DNA of 64,000 nt from CALDTK01 sp963837005 (GCA_963837005.1 CAWIMC010000018.1:124001-188000), one strand, 5' to 3'. Counted from the first letter of the stretch, positions 42,730 to 52,173 are shown. Numbers and translations are program-made. Notes: generated from the letters alone by a model not told the origin.

Positions 42730-44907
42730 ATGGCGGACCCCGACATCCTGAAGCTCTCCGACCGACTTCTCAAAGAAGCAACTCGGCTCGCATCAACTAC
42801 CGACGCGGCGGCGGTTATGGACGCTGCTCAGGCCCTCGACGACCTCGTCCGCGTGCTGAAGTTTCACGAGCACCGCTACTATGTTCTAGACGACCCATCG
42901 ATCACGGATCGGGAGTACGACCTCCTGTACCAGTGCTTGCTCCAACTCGAGGAGGCCTACCCTGGCCTGGTCCGCCCCGATTCGCCGAGCCAGCGCGTGG
43001 GCTCCGACTTGACGACGAAGTTCTCGACCGTCGCGCACCTCGTGCCGATGCTCTCGCTGGCCAACTCCTACAACCTCGAAGACCTCCGCGAGTGGGAGGC
43101 GAGCGTACGGCGCTACCTCAACCTCGGCGAAGACGACGCCGGCTTGGTCTATGCCGTGGAGCCGAAGTACGACGGCGGTTCGGTGGCGCTCGTCTACGAG
43201 GACGACCTCTACGTGCGCGGGGCCACGCGCGGCAACGGGGTCGAGGGCGAGGAGATCACCAACAACTTGCGCACCCTACCGTCCGTACCCCTCACAGCCG
43301 CGTTTAGCGAACTCGACATGACGCGGGTCGAGTTGCGCGGCGAGGCCCTTATCCGCAAGGACCGTTTCGCACTGCTCAACGAGGAGCGAGCGCAAACCAA
43401 TCGCCTCGCCAGAGAGACCCGCGGCGAGGATGCCCCGCAGACTTCGCTGTTTGCCAATCCGCGCAATGCCGCCACGGGGGCCTTGCGGATGAAGGACCCA
43501 AAGGAGACGCAGGCTCGCAAGCTGGATGCTTTCGTTTACTCGCTCGGCTACGGCGTCGATACTCAGGGCGAGGACCGGGTGCAGGCGCTCGGCAGTCACT
43601 ACGCATCCGTGGAGGCACTCGGGCGGCTCGGTTTTCTGATTCCAGGCGATCACATGCGCCGCTGCGAGACAATCGAGGCCGTGGCGGGTTTTTGCGAAAG
43701 CATGCAAGACCAGCGTGCAGACTTGCCCTACGAACTCGACGGCATGGTCGTAAAGGTCGACGACCTTGCCCTCCAGGCCCGCCTCGGCAGCACGAGCCAC
43801 CACCCGCGCTGGGCGATCGCGTTCAAGTTCGCGGCTCAGCAAGCGACCTCGACGCTCGAGCAAGTGGACTTCCAGGTCGGAAAGATTGGCTCCGTGACGC
43901 CGGTAGCGCGCATCAGCCCTGTAGCTCTCGCTGGTGTGACGGTGAGCAACGTGAGCTTACACAACGAGGACTTCATTCGCGACAAGGACTTGCTCATTGG
44001 CGATAAGGTGCTCGTCGAGCGGGCGGGCGACGTGATTCCGTACATCGTGAAGAGTTTGCCGGAATACCGCGACGGGACGCAGACGGCGGTGCGGTGGCCA
44101 GAGCGCTGTCCGGAGTGCGCCGAGCCGATCGTGCGGCCGGAAGGCGAAGCGCGGTGGCTGTGCGTCAACAACGATTGCCCGGCGCAGGTCCTGGCGCGGC
44201 TCATCCACCACGTGTCCAAAGATGCGATGGACATCGATGGTTTGGGCGAAAAGCAATTGGTCCGCTTTCGCGAAAACGGATGGATCCAGGGGTTGCCAGA
44301 TATCTACCGCCTGCCGTACGACGAGATTTTGGCCCTCGAGGGCTTCAAGGAGCGTTCTATCGAAAAGCTGAGGCTCGCCATCGAAACCGCGAAGGGCAAC
44401 CCAATCCAGCGGCTGCTGTACTCCTTGAGCATCCACCACGTCGGTCGGACGGCCTCGAAGATGTTGGCCGAACAAATCACCGACGTCCGCGAACTGGCCG
44501 AGTGGCCCTCGGAGCGCTACCTCGCTCTTCACGGCATGGGCCAGACGGTGGCCGACAACATGATGGCCTGGTGGGCCCTGGAGCACAATCGCCAGATGAT
44601 CGACGAGCTGGCCACCCTCGGCGTCAATCTGCGCCAGACCGACGAGGACAAGCCAGCCGTCCCCAACGCCGACGGCCCCTTCGCCGGCAAGACGATCCTC
44701 TTCACCGGTACACTCACCAGCATCGGCCGCAAGGAGGCTCAGGAGCTGGCCGAGGCCGCCGGTGCGCGCAACGTGAGTGGCGTGAGCGCCAAGCTCGACA
44801 TTCTCGTAGCCGGCGAAAAAGCGGGCAGCAAGCTCAAGAAGGCTGAGGCCTTGGGCTCGGTAACCGTGATGACGGAGGAGGAGTTTTTGGGGGCGGTGCG
44901 GCAGTGA
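42730..44907 (+). CDS. ligA: NAD-dependent DNA ligase
   Basis: 725 residues from ATG 42730. Domain Ia YYVLDDPSITDREYD; the adenylated Lys in VEPKYDGGSVALVYEDD (about 147; the common form is KxDG); OB fold VGKIGSVTPVARISPVALAGVTVSNVSLHNEDFI; zinc finger CPECAEPIV...CVNNDCPAQ (about 459-480); HhH region; and a C-terminal BRCT domain (FAGKTILFTGTLTSIGRKEAQELAEAAGARNVSGVSAK). Slightly longer than the usual 670. Mini-hairpins with TGC/GCA and CGC/GCG stems encode FCESM and FRENGW. Confidence 0.95.
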   Translation: MADPDILKLSDRLLKEATRLASTTDAAAVMDAAQALDDLVRVLKFHEHRYYVLDDPSITDREYDLLYQCLLQLEEAYPGLVRPDSPSQRVGSDLTTKFSTVAHLVPMLSLANSYNLEDLREWEASVRRYLNLGEDDAGLVYAVEPKYDGGSVALVYEDDLYVRGATRGNGVEGEEITNNLRTLPSVPLTAAFSELDMTRVELRGEALIRKDRFALLNEERAQTNRLARETRGEDAPQTSLFANPRNAATGALRMKDPKETQARKLDAFVYSLGYGVDTQGEDRVQALGSHYASVEALGRLGFLIPGDHMRRCETIEAVAGFCESMQDQRADLPYELDGMVVKVDDLALQARLGSTSHHPRWAIAFKFAAQQATSTLEQVDFQVGKIGSVTPVARISPVALAGVTVSNVSLHNEDFIRDKDLLIGDKVLVERAGDVIPYIVKSLPEYRDGTQTAVRWPERCPECAEPIVRPEGEARWLCVNNDCPAQVLARLIHHVSKDAMDIDGLGEKQLVRFRENGWIQGLPDIYRLPYDEILALEGFKERSIEKLRLAIETAKGNPIQRLLYSLSIHHVGRTASKMLAEQITDVRELAEWPSERYLALHGMGQTVADNMMAWWALEHNRQMIDELATLGVNLRQTDEDKPAVPNADGPFAGKTILFTGTLTSIGRKEAQELAEAAGARNVSGVSAKLDILVAGEKAGSKLKKAEALGSVTVMTEEEFLGAVRQ

Positions 44908-44960
44908 CGGAGGGGGAGTTACGGCCTGTGCGGCTCCATTGCGAAGTTTGCGTCCTTCTA

Positions 44961-46178
44961 TCAGACCCTATGCCGCCGCCCCTTCCACTCGTAGTCTAGA
45001 GGCAGCAAGGCCAGCGTCCCAATGCCCGCTACATAGAGCGTATGCAGGACGGATTGGACGGGGTACGTCCCGTCTAGATACCGTCCCGCCCCAAACATCC
45101 GGCCCGCCTCCCGCAGCAGCACGAAATCCACTACGAGCTTTAGGCTCCAGGCGACCAGGAGTGTCGGCCATGGCAAAAGTCCGGCCGCGGCCATCGGGAT
45201 GCCGAGGAGGAGTCCGACGTGGAAGACCCACGTGAAGGCCAACGTCACGGTAAGAGCGGGTTGGTGGTTGAGCCCCGTCTTGGCCGACCAGCGCCAGCGC
45301 TGTTGCACGAAGCCGCGGAGTGTAGGCTTCGCGGAGGTGTATACGATACAGTACGGGTCCTTGGCGAAAGTGACCCTCCCGGCAAACCGCGCGGTGAGTT
45401 TGCCGAGCAGCACCATGTCATCCCCACTCGCGGACGTCGAGCCATCAGGGCTCTCGTAGCCGCCGACGGCCTCGTAGGCGGTTTTGGCGAAAGCTAAATT
45501 GGCACCATTGCCCATCACGAAACGCCCGTGCCACAGGCTGGCCCCCGTAATGACCATCATGCCCGCGAAGTCGAGCGCCTGCCAGCGTTGGAACCAGGAG
45601 TTCTCAGGATATGGGGTGAGCGCTACTGGACCGGCGACGGCGACTTGTCCGGTGGTAGCGTCGTCGAGGTGACGCAGCCAGTCCTGTCGGAGGTGGACAT
45701 CGGCATCGAGGGTTGCGATCCAGTCGCCGCTTGCCTGGGATATGCCATAGGCGAGGGCTGCCTTTTTACCAGCGTGGCCTTCCGGCAAAACCAGCACTCG
45801 AACGTGCGGGAAGCGGCGCGCCACCTCGGCGGTACCGTCGGTGGAATGGTCATCGACGAGGATGACCTCGTACGGTGATGAAGGGCTACCCGAGTCACTG
45901 TGTCGAAGTGCGAAACTCTGCCAGTCGTGACTAAGCGAACTAAGCAGACCGTGCCAACTATGGTCATCGAGTTGTTGTGCCTCGTTGCGTGCAGCAATCA
46001 CGATGCTCCACCTGCGGCGAGGGTCGCGTCGCTGTGGCACCGGGACGCGCGACCAGCCGTACAAAAACCAGCCCTGCAGAGCGGCGTAGGTGATGCCGAG
46101 CGCGACGGCTGCGATACTGAAGAAGGTAAGCACGTAGGGCACAAGGTATCGTCTCGCCCTGTCCGCGTCGATTGACAT
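44961..46178 (-). CDS. Membrane-bound family 2 glycosyltransferase
   Basis: 405 residues from ATG 46178, because the longer frame upstream is only the CCCAG repeat. One TM helix at about 12-35, then the GT2 core: WSIVIAARNEAQQL, YEVILVDDHSTDGTAEVA, WIATLDADVHLRQDWL (DxD-like DAD), MGNGANLAFAKTAYEAVGGY, and QQRWRWSAKTG (the QxxRW signature of processive enzymes). Three or four TM helices follow near the end. Adds sugars to a lipid or polysaccharide, target unknown. Mini-hairpins encode AFAKT and VLPEGH. Confidence 0.88.
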   Translation of the reverse strand: MSIDADRARRYLVPYVLTFFSIAAVALGITYAALQGWFLYGWSRVPVPQRRDPRRRWSIVIAARNEAQQLDDHSWHGLLSSLSHDWQSFALRHSDSGSPSSPYEVILVDDHSTDGTAEVARRFPHVRVLVLPEGHAGKKAALAYGISQASGDWIATLDADVHLRQDWLRHLDDATTGQVAVAGPVALTPYPENSWFQRWQALDFAGMMVITGASLWHGRFVMGNGANLAFAKTAYEAVGGYESPDGSTSASGDDMVLLGKLTARFAGRVTFAKDPYCIVYTSAKPTLRGFVQQRWRWSAKTGLNHQPALTVTLAFTWVFHVGLLLGIPMAAAGLLPWPTLLVAWSLKLVVDFVLLREAGRMFGAGRYLDGTYPVQSVLHTLYVAGIGTLALLPLDYEWKGRRHRV

Positions 46179-46189
46179 TGAAAGCTTAG

Positions 46190-46615
46190 AAAGCCCAGCC
46201 CAGCCCGCCCAGCCCAGCCCAGCCCAGCCCAGCCCAGCCCGCCCGCTGTCGGCCTGCGGCCTCGGCGTGTGGACTGGCCTGTCGAATGGTGGACCTACCG
46301 GCCCACTGAGAATTGTACGTCGGAGGCAGCGGGCCGGCAGGTCCGCCATTCGCCAGCCCAGTCTGGCGCGGGGAAGCGCCAGCGCCCCGAGCCGGGCTGG
46401 GCGTCGAAGGCAGCGGGCCGGTAGGCCCGCCATTCGCCAGCCCAGTCTGGCGAGAGGAAGCGCCAGCGCCCCGAGCCCCGAGCCGGGCTGGGCGGGTTGG
46501 GCTGGGCGGGTTGGGCTGGGCGGGTTGGGCTGGGCGGGTTGGGCTGGGCGGGCGGGCTGGGCTGGGCGGGCGGGCTGGGCTGGGCCGGGCCGGGCTGGGC
46601 TGGGCTGCGCCTACT
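46190..46615. repeat. CCCAG/GGGCTG arrays flanking two 84-bp direct repeats
   Basis: A CCCAGCCCAG array (46193-46245) and a GGGCTGGGCGGGTT array (46484-46608) are complementary and can form one very long hairpin. Between them, two copies of an 84-base unit start at 46319 and 46403 (GCAGCGGGCCGG.AGG, CCGCCATTCGCCAGCCCAG, GAAGCGCCAGCGCCCCGAG), and a decayed inverted third copy lies at about 46255-46312. No gene is present in 46179-46610. Confidence 0.9.
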
Positions 46616-47075
46616 CGCCCCGCGGAATCTTGATCACCACTCCACCCTCGCGCTGCACAGTGTCGAAGCCATCGTCCTCATGGCCTAGACTCGGGCCACC
46701 CGCACCAGAAAAGCCGCCTCGCTGCCGCATCTGCTCCTGCAAATCGGCCACCTTGCTGCGCACCGTGCGCTTGAGCAGCGCCTTGACGAAGAGGTAGCCA
46801 CACACCAGCGGGTAGGCGACCACCGCCACGACTGCATAGAGTAGTCCCCGCAGCAGATCCTCCCGAAACGTAGCCCCGATCCAGCGGAAGAACCCGAGCA
46901 CCGTCGCCCGATCGATGAAAAACGCCACCACCAACAGCAGCGGCCCAGCAAAGAGCAGCAGCTTGAAGGCAAAGGCCGCCATCTTGAAGAGCAGCCAGAC
47001 GAAAAGAAGGAAGACGAGCAGTCCGACGATGGCGGAGCCGATGGACGGGCGGACGATGTGGGCGCGGTTGAGCAT
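46611..47075 (-). CDS. Hypothetical membrane protein
   Basis: 154 residues from ATG 47075. Two to three TM helices (SAIVGLLVFLLFVWLLFKM, FKLLLFAGPLLLVVAFFI, LLYAVVAVVAYPLVCGYLFV) are followed by a cytoplasmic tail KVADLQEQMRQRGGFSGAGG ... VVIKIPRGE. No named family recognised. Its 3' end meets the GGGCTG array. Confidence 0.65.
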   Translation of the reverse strand: MLNRAHIVRPSIGSAIVGLLVFLLFVWLLFKMAAFAFKLLLFAGPLLLVVAFFIDRATVLGFFRWIGATFREDLLRGLLYAVVAVVAYPLVCGYLFVKALLKRTVRSKVADLQEQMRQRGGFSGAGGPSLGHEDDGFDTVQREGGVVIKIPRGE

Positions 47076-47094
47076 CGAGGGAGTAACGCCCGAC

Positions 47095-47172
47095 GCGGAC
47101 GTTCGGGTCGCTCCAGCGAGTGTCCGCGGCACAATCAGTGCGGACGCTCGCTGGAGCGACCCGAACGTCCGC
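47095..47172. terminator. 33-bp inverted repeat after the ABC transporter gene
   Basis: Arms 47095-47127 and 47140-47172 (GCGGACGTTCGGGTCGC... and its complement) match at 32 of 33 positions with a 12-base loop. It starts one base after the stop of the ABC gene and lies before the next gene in the same direction. Far longer than a normal terminator and without a U-run, so it may be a REP-type element used as one. Confidence 0.75.
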
Positions 47173-47173
47173 G

Positions 47174-48925
47174 CTACGCCGCCACGTACTGAAGTTCCCA
47201 CAGCTCCCGGAAGTACCCGTCCTCGATCGCCAGCAACTCTTCGCGCGTCCCGAATTCCACTACCCTACCCTTGTCGAGCACCAAAATCTTGTCCGCGTGT
47301 CGGATCGTCGCTAGCCGGTGAGCTATCACGATGGAGGTGCGTCGCTCGATCAACTTCTCGATCGCGTACTGGATGACGGCCTCCGACTCCGGGTCGATCG
47401 AGGAGGTGGCCTCGTCGAGAATGAGGATGTCCGGATTGAAGACCAGCGCCCGCACGAAGCTGATCAACTGTCGCTGGCCCATGCTCAGGGTGGCCCCGCG
47501 CTCGTGGACGATGTGGTCGTAGCCGTCAGGCAAACGCATGATGAAGTCGTGTGCCCCGATCATCTGCGCCGCCTCGATGACGCGTTCGCGAGAGATCGAT
47601 TCGTCGGCCAGGGTAATGTTGTCGGCCACCGTGCCGCCGAAAAGGAAGACATCCTGTAGCACGATCGCGAGGCGCGAGCGGAGATAGTCGAGTGAGTAGT
47701 CCGTCAAGGGTTTGCCGTCGAGTCGGATCTCACCGCGCTGAATCTCGTAAAAGCGGTTAAGCAAATTAATGATCGTCGACTTGCCCGATCCCGTCGACCC
47801 CACGATCGCCAGGGTCTGTTTTGCCGCAAGGCTAAAACTCACCTCTTCCAGCACCCACTCGGCCTCGACGTAGGCGAAGGTTACGTTGTCGAACTCGATA
47901 GCCCCCTCGATCTCGGCTGGCGCGAGCATTCCGGTGTCTTCAATCTTGTCGTCGCGATCGAGCAGGCCAAAGACGCGCTCCGCCGCTACCAACCCCATCT
48001 GGAGCGTATTGAACTTGTCGGCCAGCGTCCTGATCGGCCGGAACAGCATATTAAGGTAGATCGGGAAGGCCACCAGGACCCCGAGGCTCACCTCCCCGCT
48101 GATCACGCCGCGCGCGCCCCACCAGACCATCAGGCCCAGGCTCGCCGCAGACAAAATCTCCACCACGGGAAAGAAGATCGCGTAGTAGAAGATCGAGCGG
48201 AGATTGGCCGAGGTGTACTCCCGGTTGATGACCTTGAACTTCGCCGCCTCCTGGCGCTCGGCATTGAACGCCTGCACGGCCGCCATGCCGGAGATGCGCT
48301 CCTGCAAAAAGGCATTCATGCGCGCGATCTGCGTGCGGACATTCTGGAACGACTCCTTGACCGCCTCCTTGAACAGATAGCTCGCCCAGATCAGTAAAGG
48401 GATCGTCGTTAGGCACACCAACGTCAGCTTCCAGTCGATCGAGAGCATGAGCCCGAGCACGACCACCACCACGAGCGTGTCCGCGATGATGGACACGCCG
48501 CCCTCGGTAAAGACCGTGTTGATGGTCTGGATGTCGTTGATGGTCCGCGTGGTCGAGGTCCCGATCGGCGTACGGTCGAAGTACGTGAGCCGCAGACTCA
48601 GGATGTGCCGGAAGACCTTGTCGCGCAGATCCCGCACCACCGATTGTCCGAGCCAATTGGTGATGTACGTAAAGGCATACCGCACGATCGCCTCCAAAAT
48701 CGTGAAGCCGACCACGACCAGCGTCATGCGCTTGAGGCCCTCGAGGTCGAACTTGATGATGTAGTCGTCCACCATCAGCTGCACGAGGTAGGGCCGCGCC
48801 GCCGAGATCGGTGCCGACGCGATGGCCAGCACGGCGGAGATGATGAGCAGACCACGGTAGGGACGCGCCTCGCGGATGATGCGCCCCAGCAGGCCGTAAC
48901 TAAATTTCTTCGGAGTCTCAGCCAT
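47174..48925 (-). CDS. ABC exporter, fused permease and ATPase (MsbA/MdlB-like)
   Basis: 583 residues from ATG 48925. Six TM helices in residues about 20-310 with the TTRTINDIQTINTVFTEGG coupling region, then the ATPase: Walker A IVGSTGSGKSTI (about 375), Q-loop IVLQDVFLFGGT, signature LSMGQRQLISFVRAL (about 478; M replaces the usual G of LSGGQ), Walker B DILILDEATSSID, H-loop IAHRLATI. Exports lipids, peptides or drugs as a homodimer or with a partner. No second half-transporter is adjacent. A mini-hairpin encodes SLAAKQT. Confidence 0.92.
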   Translation of the reverse strand: MAETPKKFSYGLLGRIIREARPYRGLLIISAVLAIASAPISAARPYLVQLMVDDYIIKFDLEGLKRMTLVVVGFTILEAIVRYAFTYITNWLGQSVVRDLRDKVFRHILSLRLTYFDRTPIGTSTTRTINDIQTINTVFTEGGVSIIADTLVVVVVLGLMLSIDWKLTLVCLTTIPLLIWASYLFKEAVKESFQNVRTQIARMNAFLQERISGMAAVQAFNAERQEAAKFKVINREYTSANLRSIFYYAIFFPVVEILSAASLGLMVWWGARGVISGEVSLGVLVAFPIYLNMLFRPIRTLADKFNTLQMGLVAAERVFGLLDRDDKIEDTGMLAPAEIEGAIEFDNVTFAYVEAEWVLEEVSFSLAAKQTLAIVGSTGSGKSTIINLLNRFYEIQRGEIRLDGKPLTDYSLDYLRSRLAIVLQDVFLFGGTVADNITLADESISRERVIEAAQMIGAHDFIMRLPDGYDHIVHERGATLSMGQRQLISFVRALVFNPDILILDEATSSIDPESEAVIQYAIEKLIERRTSIVIAHRLATIRHADKILVLDKGRVVEFGTREELLAIEDGYFRELWELQYVAA

Positions 48926-48967
48926 GGTAAGTACGTGCGGCAAACCCGCAGAAGTCGCACGCGGTTG

Positions 48968-49903
48968 TCACCCCAGCAGTTCCATGAGCGCCCCCTCCTT
49001 CAGGGCATACGCACAGGTCACGACCTGTATCTGCGGCAGCCGCTCGATCACGAAGTCGATCAGCCCCAGCGCCACCACGATCATGTCCGCGCGATCGTCG
49101 GGGATACGCGTGTCCGCAAAACGCTCCGCCTCGGTCATCCCGGCGCTTTCGGTGAATAGCTGCCGCACCTGAGCGGGGTCGAGCGTCCAGACGGCTTGCG
49201 CCAAAACTCGTCCGTACAGATCTGCCAGCACATCAAAGGTCCCGCTAGAGCCGACGAGCTGCACTTTCAAACCCTCGCAGGCCTTGAGCATTGGCGCAAG
49301 TGTCACGCTTAGGTATTCGACGAGCGCAACTGGCTGGGGAGCCTGCATCACGTCGGAAGGATTTGCGATCCGTCCGGCGAAAGGCTCTTCGGTATGAAAG
49401 CGCTTCCGCAAAACCTGCGCCCCCACCGGGAAGCTCTCGCGATAAAGCGTCTCTCGCTCGTCCGTCAAAATAAACTCCACCGAGCCCCCGCCAATATCCA
49501 TGATCAGATAATGCTCCGCGGGAGGTAGCGGCGCGGCCAGCACGGCCTTGGCGATGAGCCCCGCCTCCCGGTCGCCGTCGATGATCTGGATCTCGACCCC
49601 GAGCGCCTCCGAAAGCGCCTGCCGGAGTTGTGGCCCATTGTCCGCCGTCCGCATGGCCGCCGTCGCGAAGGCCACCTTCGGAATATCGGGATAGCGCGCC
49701 AGCACCTCGCCAATAGACTCGCAGGCTTCGATGGCCCGCGCGTACGGCGCCTCGCCGATACGGTCGATGCCGTCGCTCGCCACTTTGACGAAGTGGCGCT
49801 GTCGCTCCACCTCCTCGATGAGGCCACTTTCGGCCACGCGCCCGATCAGCAAGTGAAACGTATTGGTGCCGAGGTCGACGACGGCAGCGAGGGGCTTACT
49901 CAA
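48968..49903 (-). CDS. Exopolyphosphatase / pppGpp phosphatase (Ppx/GppA)
   Basis: About 311 residues from TTG 49903, which overlaps the previous stop (TTGAGTAA) and puts AAVVDLGTNTFHLLIG near the N-terminus as usual. ATG 49942 is an alternative. ASKHA-fold motifs: VDLGTNTFHLLI (phosphate 1), FATAAMRTADNG, HYLIMDIGGGSVEFIL (phosphate 2), LVGSSGTFDVL. It removes terminal phosphate from polyphosphate or pppGpp. Mini-hairpins encode VLAQA and VLRKRF. Confidence 0.88.
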   Translation of the reverse strand: MSKPLAAVVDLGTNTFHLLIGRVAESGLIEEVERQRHFVKVASDGIDRIGEAPYARAIEACESIGEVLARYPDIPKVAFATAAMRTADNGPQLRQALSEALGVEIQIIDGDREAGLIAKAVLAAPLPPAEHYLIMDIGGGSVEFILTDERETLYRESFPVGAQVLRKRFHTEEPFAGRIANPSDVMQAPQPVALVEYLSVTLAPMLKACEGLKVQLVGSSGTFDVLADLYGRVLAQAVWTLDPAQVRQLFTESAGMTEAERFADTRIPDDRADMIVVALGLIDFVIERLPQIQVVTCAYALKEGALMELLG

Positions 49904-50393
49904 TGGCTTGGAAATCAGGGACGAGCTGCGAAAACTGCCCATTAAAAAAGCTCTTCCCCTGCTCCGTAAAGGCATTCCCGTAGGCGGGGCGCTTGTCGGC
50001 ACCGACGAAGGCGAGGTAGGTACACCCCGCCGCAAAGTGGATGTCCGCCTCCTCGATGGTCCGCCCGCCGATCTTGTAGAACACCCGCCCGATGGCTGGG
50101 CACGGGGCCGTCACCTTCGGCGCGGCCTCGGAGACTCCCGCCAGGGCATACTCGATGCCGGCGCGCTCGTCCATGCTCATACTAAACGCTTGCTCGTAAA
50201 AGAGGTAGTCGATGTAGGTCACGCTGTCGCGCAGGCGCTGGAGTTGCGCAGCGGGCAAGGGCGGAAACCCACCGCTGTAGTCGAAGACCTCCGTCGTCGC
50301 GGTCTCGGCCTCGACCAACTGCTCGTCCGCTGGCGGGGTATCCGTCTTACAGCAGTAGAGCAGCACGAGCAGACAAAACGGCAAAAACTTCAT
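49896..50393 (-). CDS. Hypothetical lipoprotein
   Basis: 165 residues. Lipobox in MKFLPFCLLVLLYCCKTD. The mature part, FPPLPAAQLQRLRDSVTYIDYLFYEQAFSMSMDERAGIEYALAGVS ... CPAIGRVFYKIGGRTIEEADIHFAAGCTYLAFV, is not in a family I recognise. Directly upstream of and overlapping the Ppx/GppA gene, so co-expressed. Confidence 0.75.
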   Translation of the reverse strand: MKFLPFCLLVLLYCCKTDTPPADEQLVEAETATTEVFDYSGGFPPLPAAQLQRLRDSVTYIDYLFYEQAFSMSMDERAGIEYALAGVSEAAPKVTAPCPAIGRVFYKIGGRTIEEADIHFAAGCTYLAFVGADKRPAYGNAFTEQGKSFFNGQFSQLVPDFQAIE

Positions 50394-50495
50394 AGGCAGG
50401 AGTAAGACATCAGAAGAAAAAGGGGCAATCGCTTTGCTGATGGCGGATCAGGGGCCGCCGTCGTGTACGCAAGAATCGACATCAAAGGTCTACGC

Positions 50496-51122
50496 TTAAA
50501 ACGCTTGCCTCAAGCTGAGCGACAGTTGTTTGCTCAGGAGAGGTGTGCCAGTTCGCTCATTCGCGTTCAAGATCCCCCAGCGGTGAAACGCCCCGATAGC
50601 CGTCCGCTCCCGCAGGCTGTAGTACGCTCCGAGGTTAAAGCCGAGCCCATTGGGGCGGTAGTTGAACGCATCAGAGATGTCGACCCCGACCCCGTTAAGT
50701 GTCTCCGTACTGATGAGGCGGCGGTACTCGATCCCTGCTACAAACTCGAGCCGGTAGTACACTTCGTCGTCGCTGAGCCAGTCCATGTAGTGCAAGTGCA
50801 CCGGGACAGCCACGTAGTTGAGTTTGATCTCGCTAAAGGTACCTGGGCCCGAGGTCCGCTGAGACTCTCTGCCGTTGGCGCGGCTGCCGTTAGGTGCGTA
50901 GGCGAACGCGAGCGAACTGCGCCACTTGTCGGACAGGTCGTACCATACGCCTACCCCGCCGAGCAAGCCGAGGCGATTGTACCCCGCCAGCGCGTCTCCG
51001 TCCAACTGGCTCGCGATGGCCCCACCGGTCACATAGCCGCGAAAGGTCTGCGCCCACGCCGCGCCCACATTCCCCAACAGTATCCCTAGCACGACGGCCG
51101 TTTGCAAAAGTCTCCGCATCAC
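50496..51122 (-). CDS. Outer-membrane beta-barrel protein
   Basis: 208 residues with a signal peptide (MRRLLQTAVVLGILLGNVGAAWAQ). PorT-like small barrel strands: FRGYVTGGAIASQLDGDALAGYNRLGLLGGVGVWYDLSDKWRSSLAFAY, IKLNYVAVPVHLHYM, FEFVAGIEY-type, ending QLSLSLRQAF. The last residue Phe is typical for barrel insertion. Confidence 0.75.
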   Translation of the reverse strand: MMRRLLQTAVVLGILLGNVGAAWAQTFRGYVTGGAIASQLDGDALAGYNRLGLLGGVGVWYDLSDKWRSSLAFAYAPNGSRANGRESQRTSGPGTFSEIKLNYVAVPVHLHYMDWLSDDEVYYRLEFVAGIEYRRLISTETLNGVGVDISDAFNYRPNGLGFNLGAYYSLRERTAIGAFHRWGILNANERTGTPLLSKQLSLSLRQAF

Positions 51123-51172
51123 CGGCGAAGATAGGACCGCGCCAAACGCACGCGTCGCATCTTTAGCCCCCT

Positions 51173-51385
51173 ATGCCATCCGACAAGCGGGCCTTGGCCC
51201 TACTCGAAGACGAACTGCGCGACGCAGGCTACGAACTCCGCTACGAGCGCGGTCATTTTCGCGCGGGCTACTGCGTCGTACACGAGCGCAAAGTCGTGAT
51301 CGTCAACAAGTTTTTCGACGCCGCGGCCCGCCTGTCTACCTTGCGCGACATCTCCGAAGGCCTCCAAACCGTCCAGCCATCGTAG
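51173..51385 (+). CDS. Small conserved hypothetical protein
   Basis: 70 residues: ALALLEDELRDAGYELRYERGHFRAGYCVVHERKVVIVNKFFDAAARLSTLRDI. The pattern G.FRaGyC.v...KVVIVNKFF is one I associate with short uncharacterised Bacteroidota proteins, not a named family. It is 20 bases before the MBL hydrolase and may be in its operon. Confidence 0.7.
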   Translation: MPSDKRALALLEDELRDAGYELRYERGHFRAGYCVVHERKVVIVNKFFDAAARLSTLRDISEGLQTVQPS

Positions 51386-51405
51386 CCGCTGGCCTAAGTC
51401 TCACG

Positions 51406-52158
51406 ATGCTCGGGACGGGCACCTCGCAGGGGGTCCCCGTCATTGGGTGCGGGTGTGCGGTGTGCCGCAGCCCCGATCCGCGCGACAAGCGATTTCGCTG
51501 CGCGGGGCTCTTCTCCGACGGCCTCACGAGCGTCCTCATCGACTGCGGACCCGACGTGCGTCAACAGCTCCTCCGGGCCGGCACCACGCAACTGGACGCG
51601 GTCCTCATCACGCACGAGCACAACGACCACATCATCGGGCTCGACGACCTCCGGCCGTTCATCTTCCGCCAGCGCAAGCCCTTCCTGGTGTACGCCGAGC
51701 CACGCGTCCAGGCCGAGATCCGCGAGCGCTTCGCCTACGCTTTTGCGGAGCAGCACTACCCCGGCGCCCCGGAGTTCGAGTTGCGCGATCTGTATCCTGG
51801 GCAGCCGATCAACGTCGGCAGCCTCCCGCCAATCATGCCGCTGCGTGTCATGCACGGCCCCTTACCGATCTTGGGTTTTCGCGTAAGCGGCATGGCTTAC
51901 CTCACCGACGTGAAGGCGGTCCCGAGCGAGACCTTGGCCGCCCTCTCCGAGCTCGATGTCCTCGTCACGAGTGCCCTTCACGATTACGGGCACCACAGCC
52001 ACATGTCCATCGAGGAGGCGGCGGCTTTCGCCAAAACGATCGACGCCGACCGTACCTACTTCATCCACATGAGTCATCTGGCGCCACGGCACAGGGATCT
52101 GGAGGCGAGGCTGGAGGCTGTGGCGCGGGTGGCGTATGATGGGTTGGTGTTGCGGTAG
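51406..52158 (+). CDS. MBL-fold metallohydrolase (PhnP-like phosphodiesterase)
   Basis: 250 residues from ATG 51406. GTGTSQGVPVIGCGCAVCRSPDPRDKRFR is the PhnP-subgroup opening. Metal ligands: THEHNDHIIGLDD (HxHxDH), MHGPLPILGF, YLTDVKAVP, and HDYGHHSHMSIEEA. Members cut cyclic ribose phosphate or similar phosphodiesters. Here without phn genes, so general. Mini-hairpins encode GFRVSG (CGC-GTAA-GCG) and AFAKT. Confidence 0.88.
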   Translation: MLGTGTSQGVPVIGCGCAVCRSPDPRDKRFRCAGLFSDGLTSVLIDCGPDVRQQLLRAGTTQLDAVLITHEHNDHIIGLDDLRPFIFRQRKPFLVYAEPRVQAEIRERFAYAFAEQHYPGAPEFELRDLYPGQPINVGSLPPIMPLRVMHGPLPILGFRVSGMAYLTDVKAVPSETLAALSELDVLVTSALHDYGHHSHMSIEEAAAFAKTIDADRTYFIHMSHLAPRHRDLEARLEAVARVAYDGLVLR

Positions 52159-52173
52159 TACTGTGGACGTTAG

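Noticed and set aside
46179..46433. Long N-terminal extension of the glycosyltransferase (AGLGWAGLGWAG...)
   Set aside because: It is only translation of the CCCAG array. ATG 46178 precedes the first TM helix and GT2 core.
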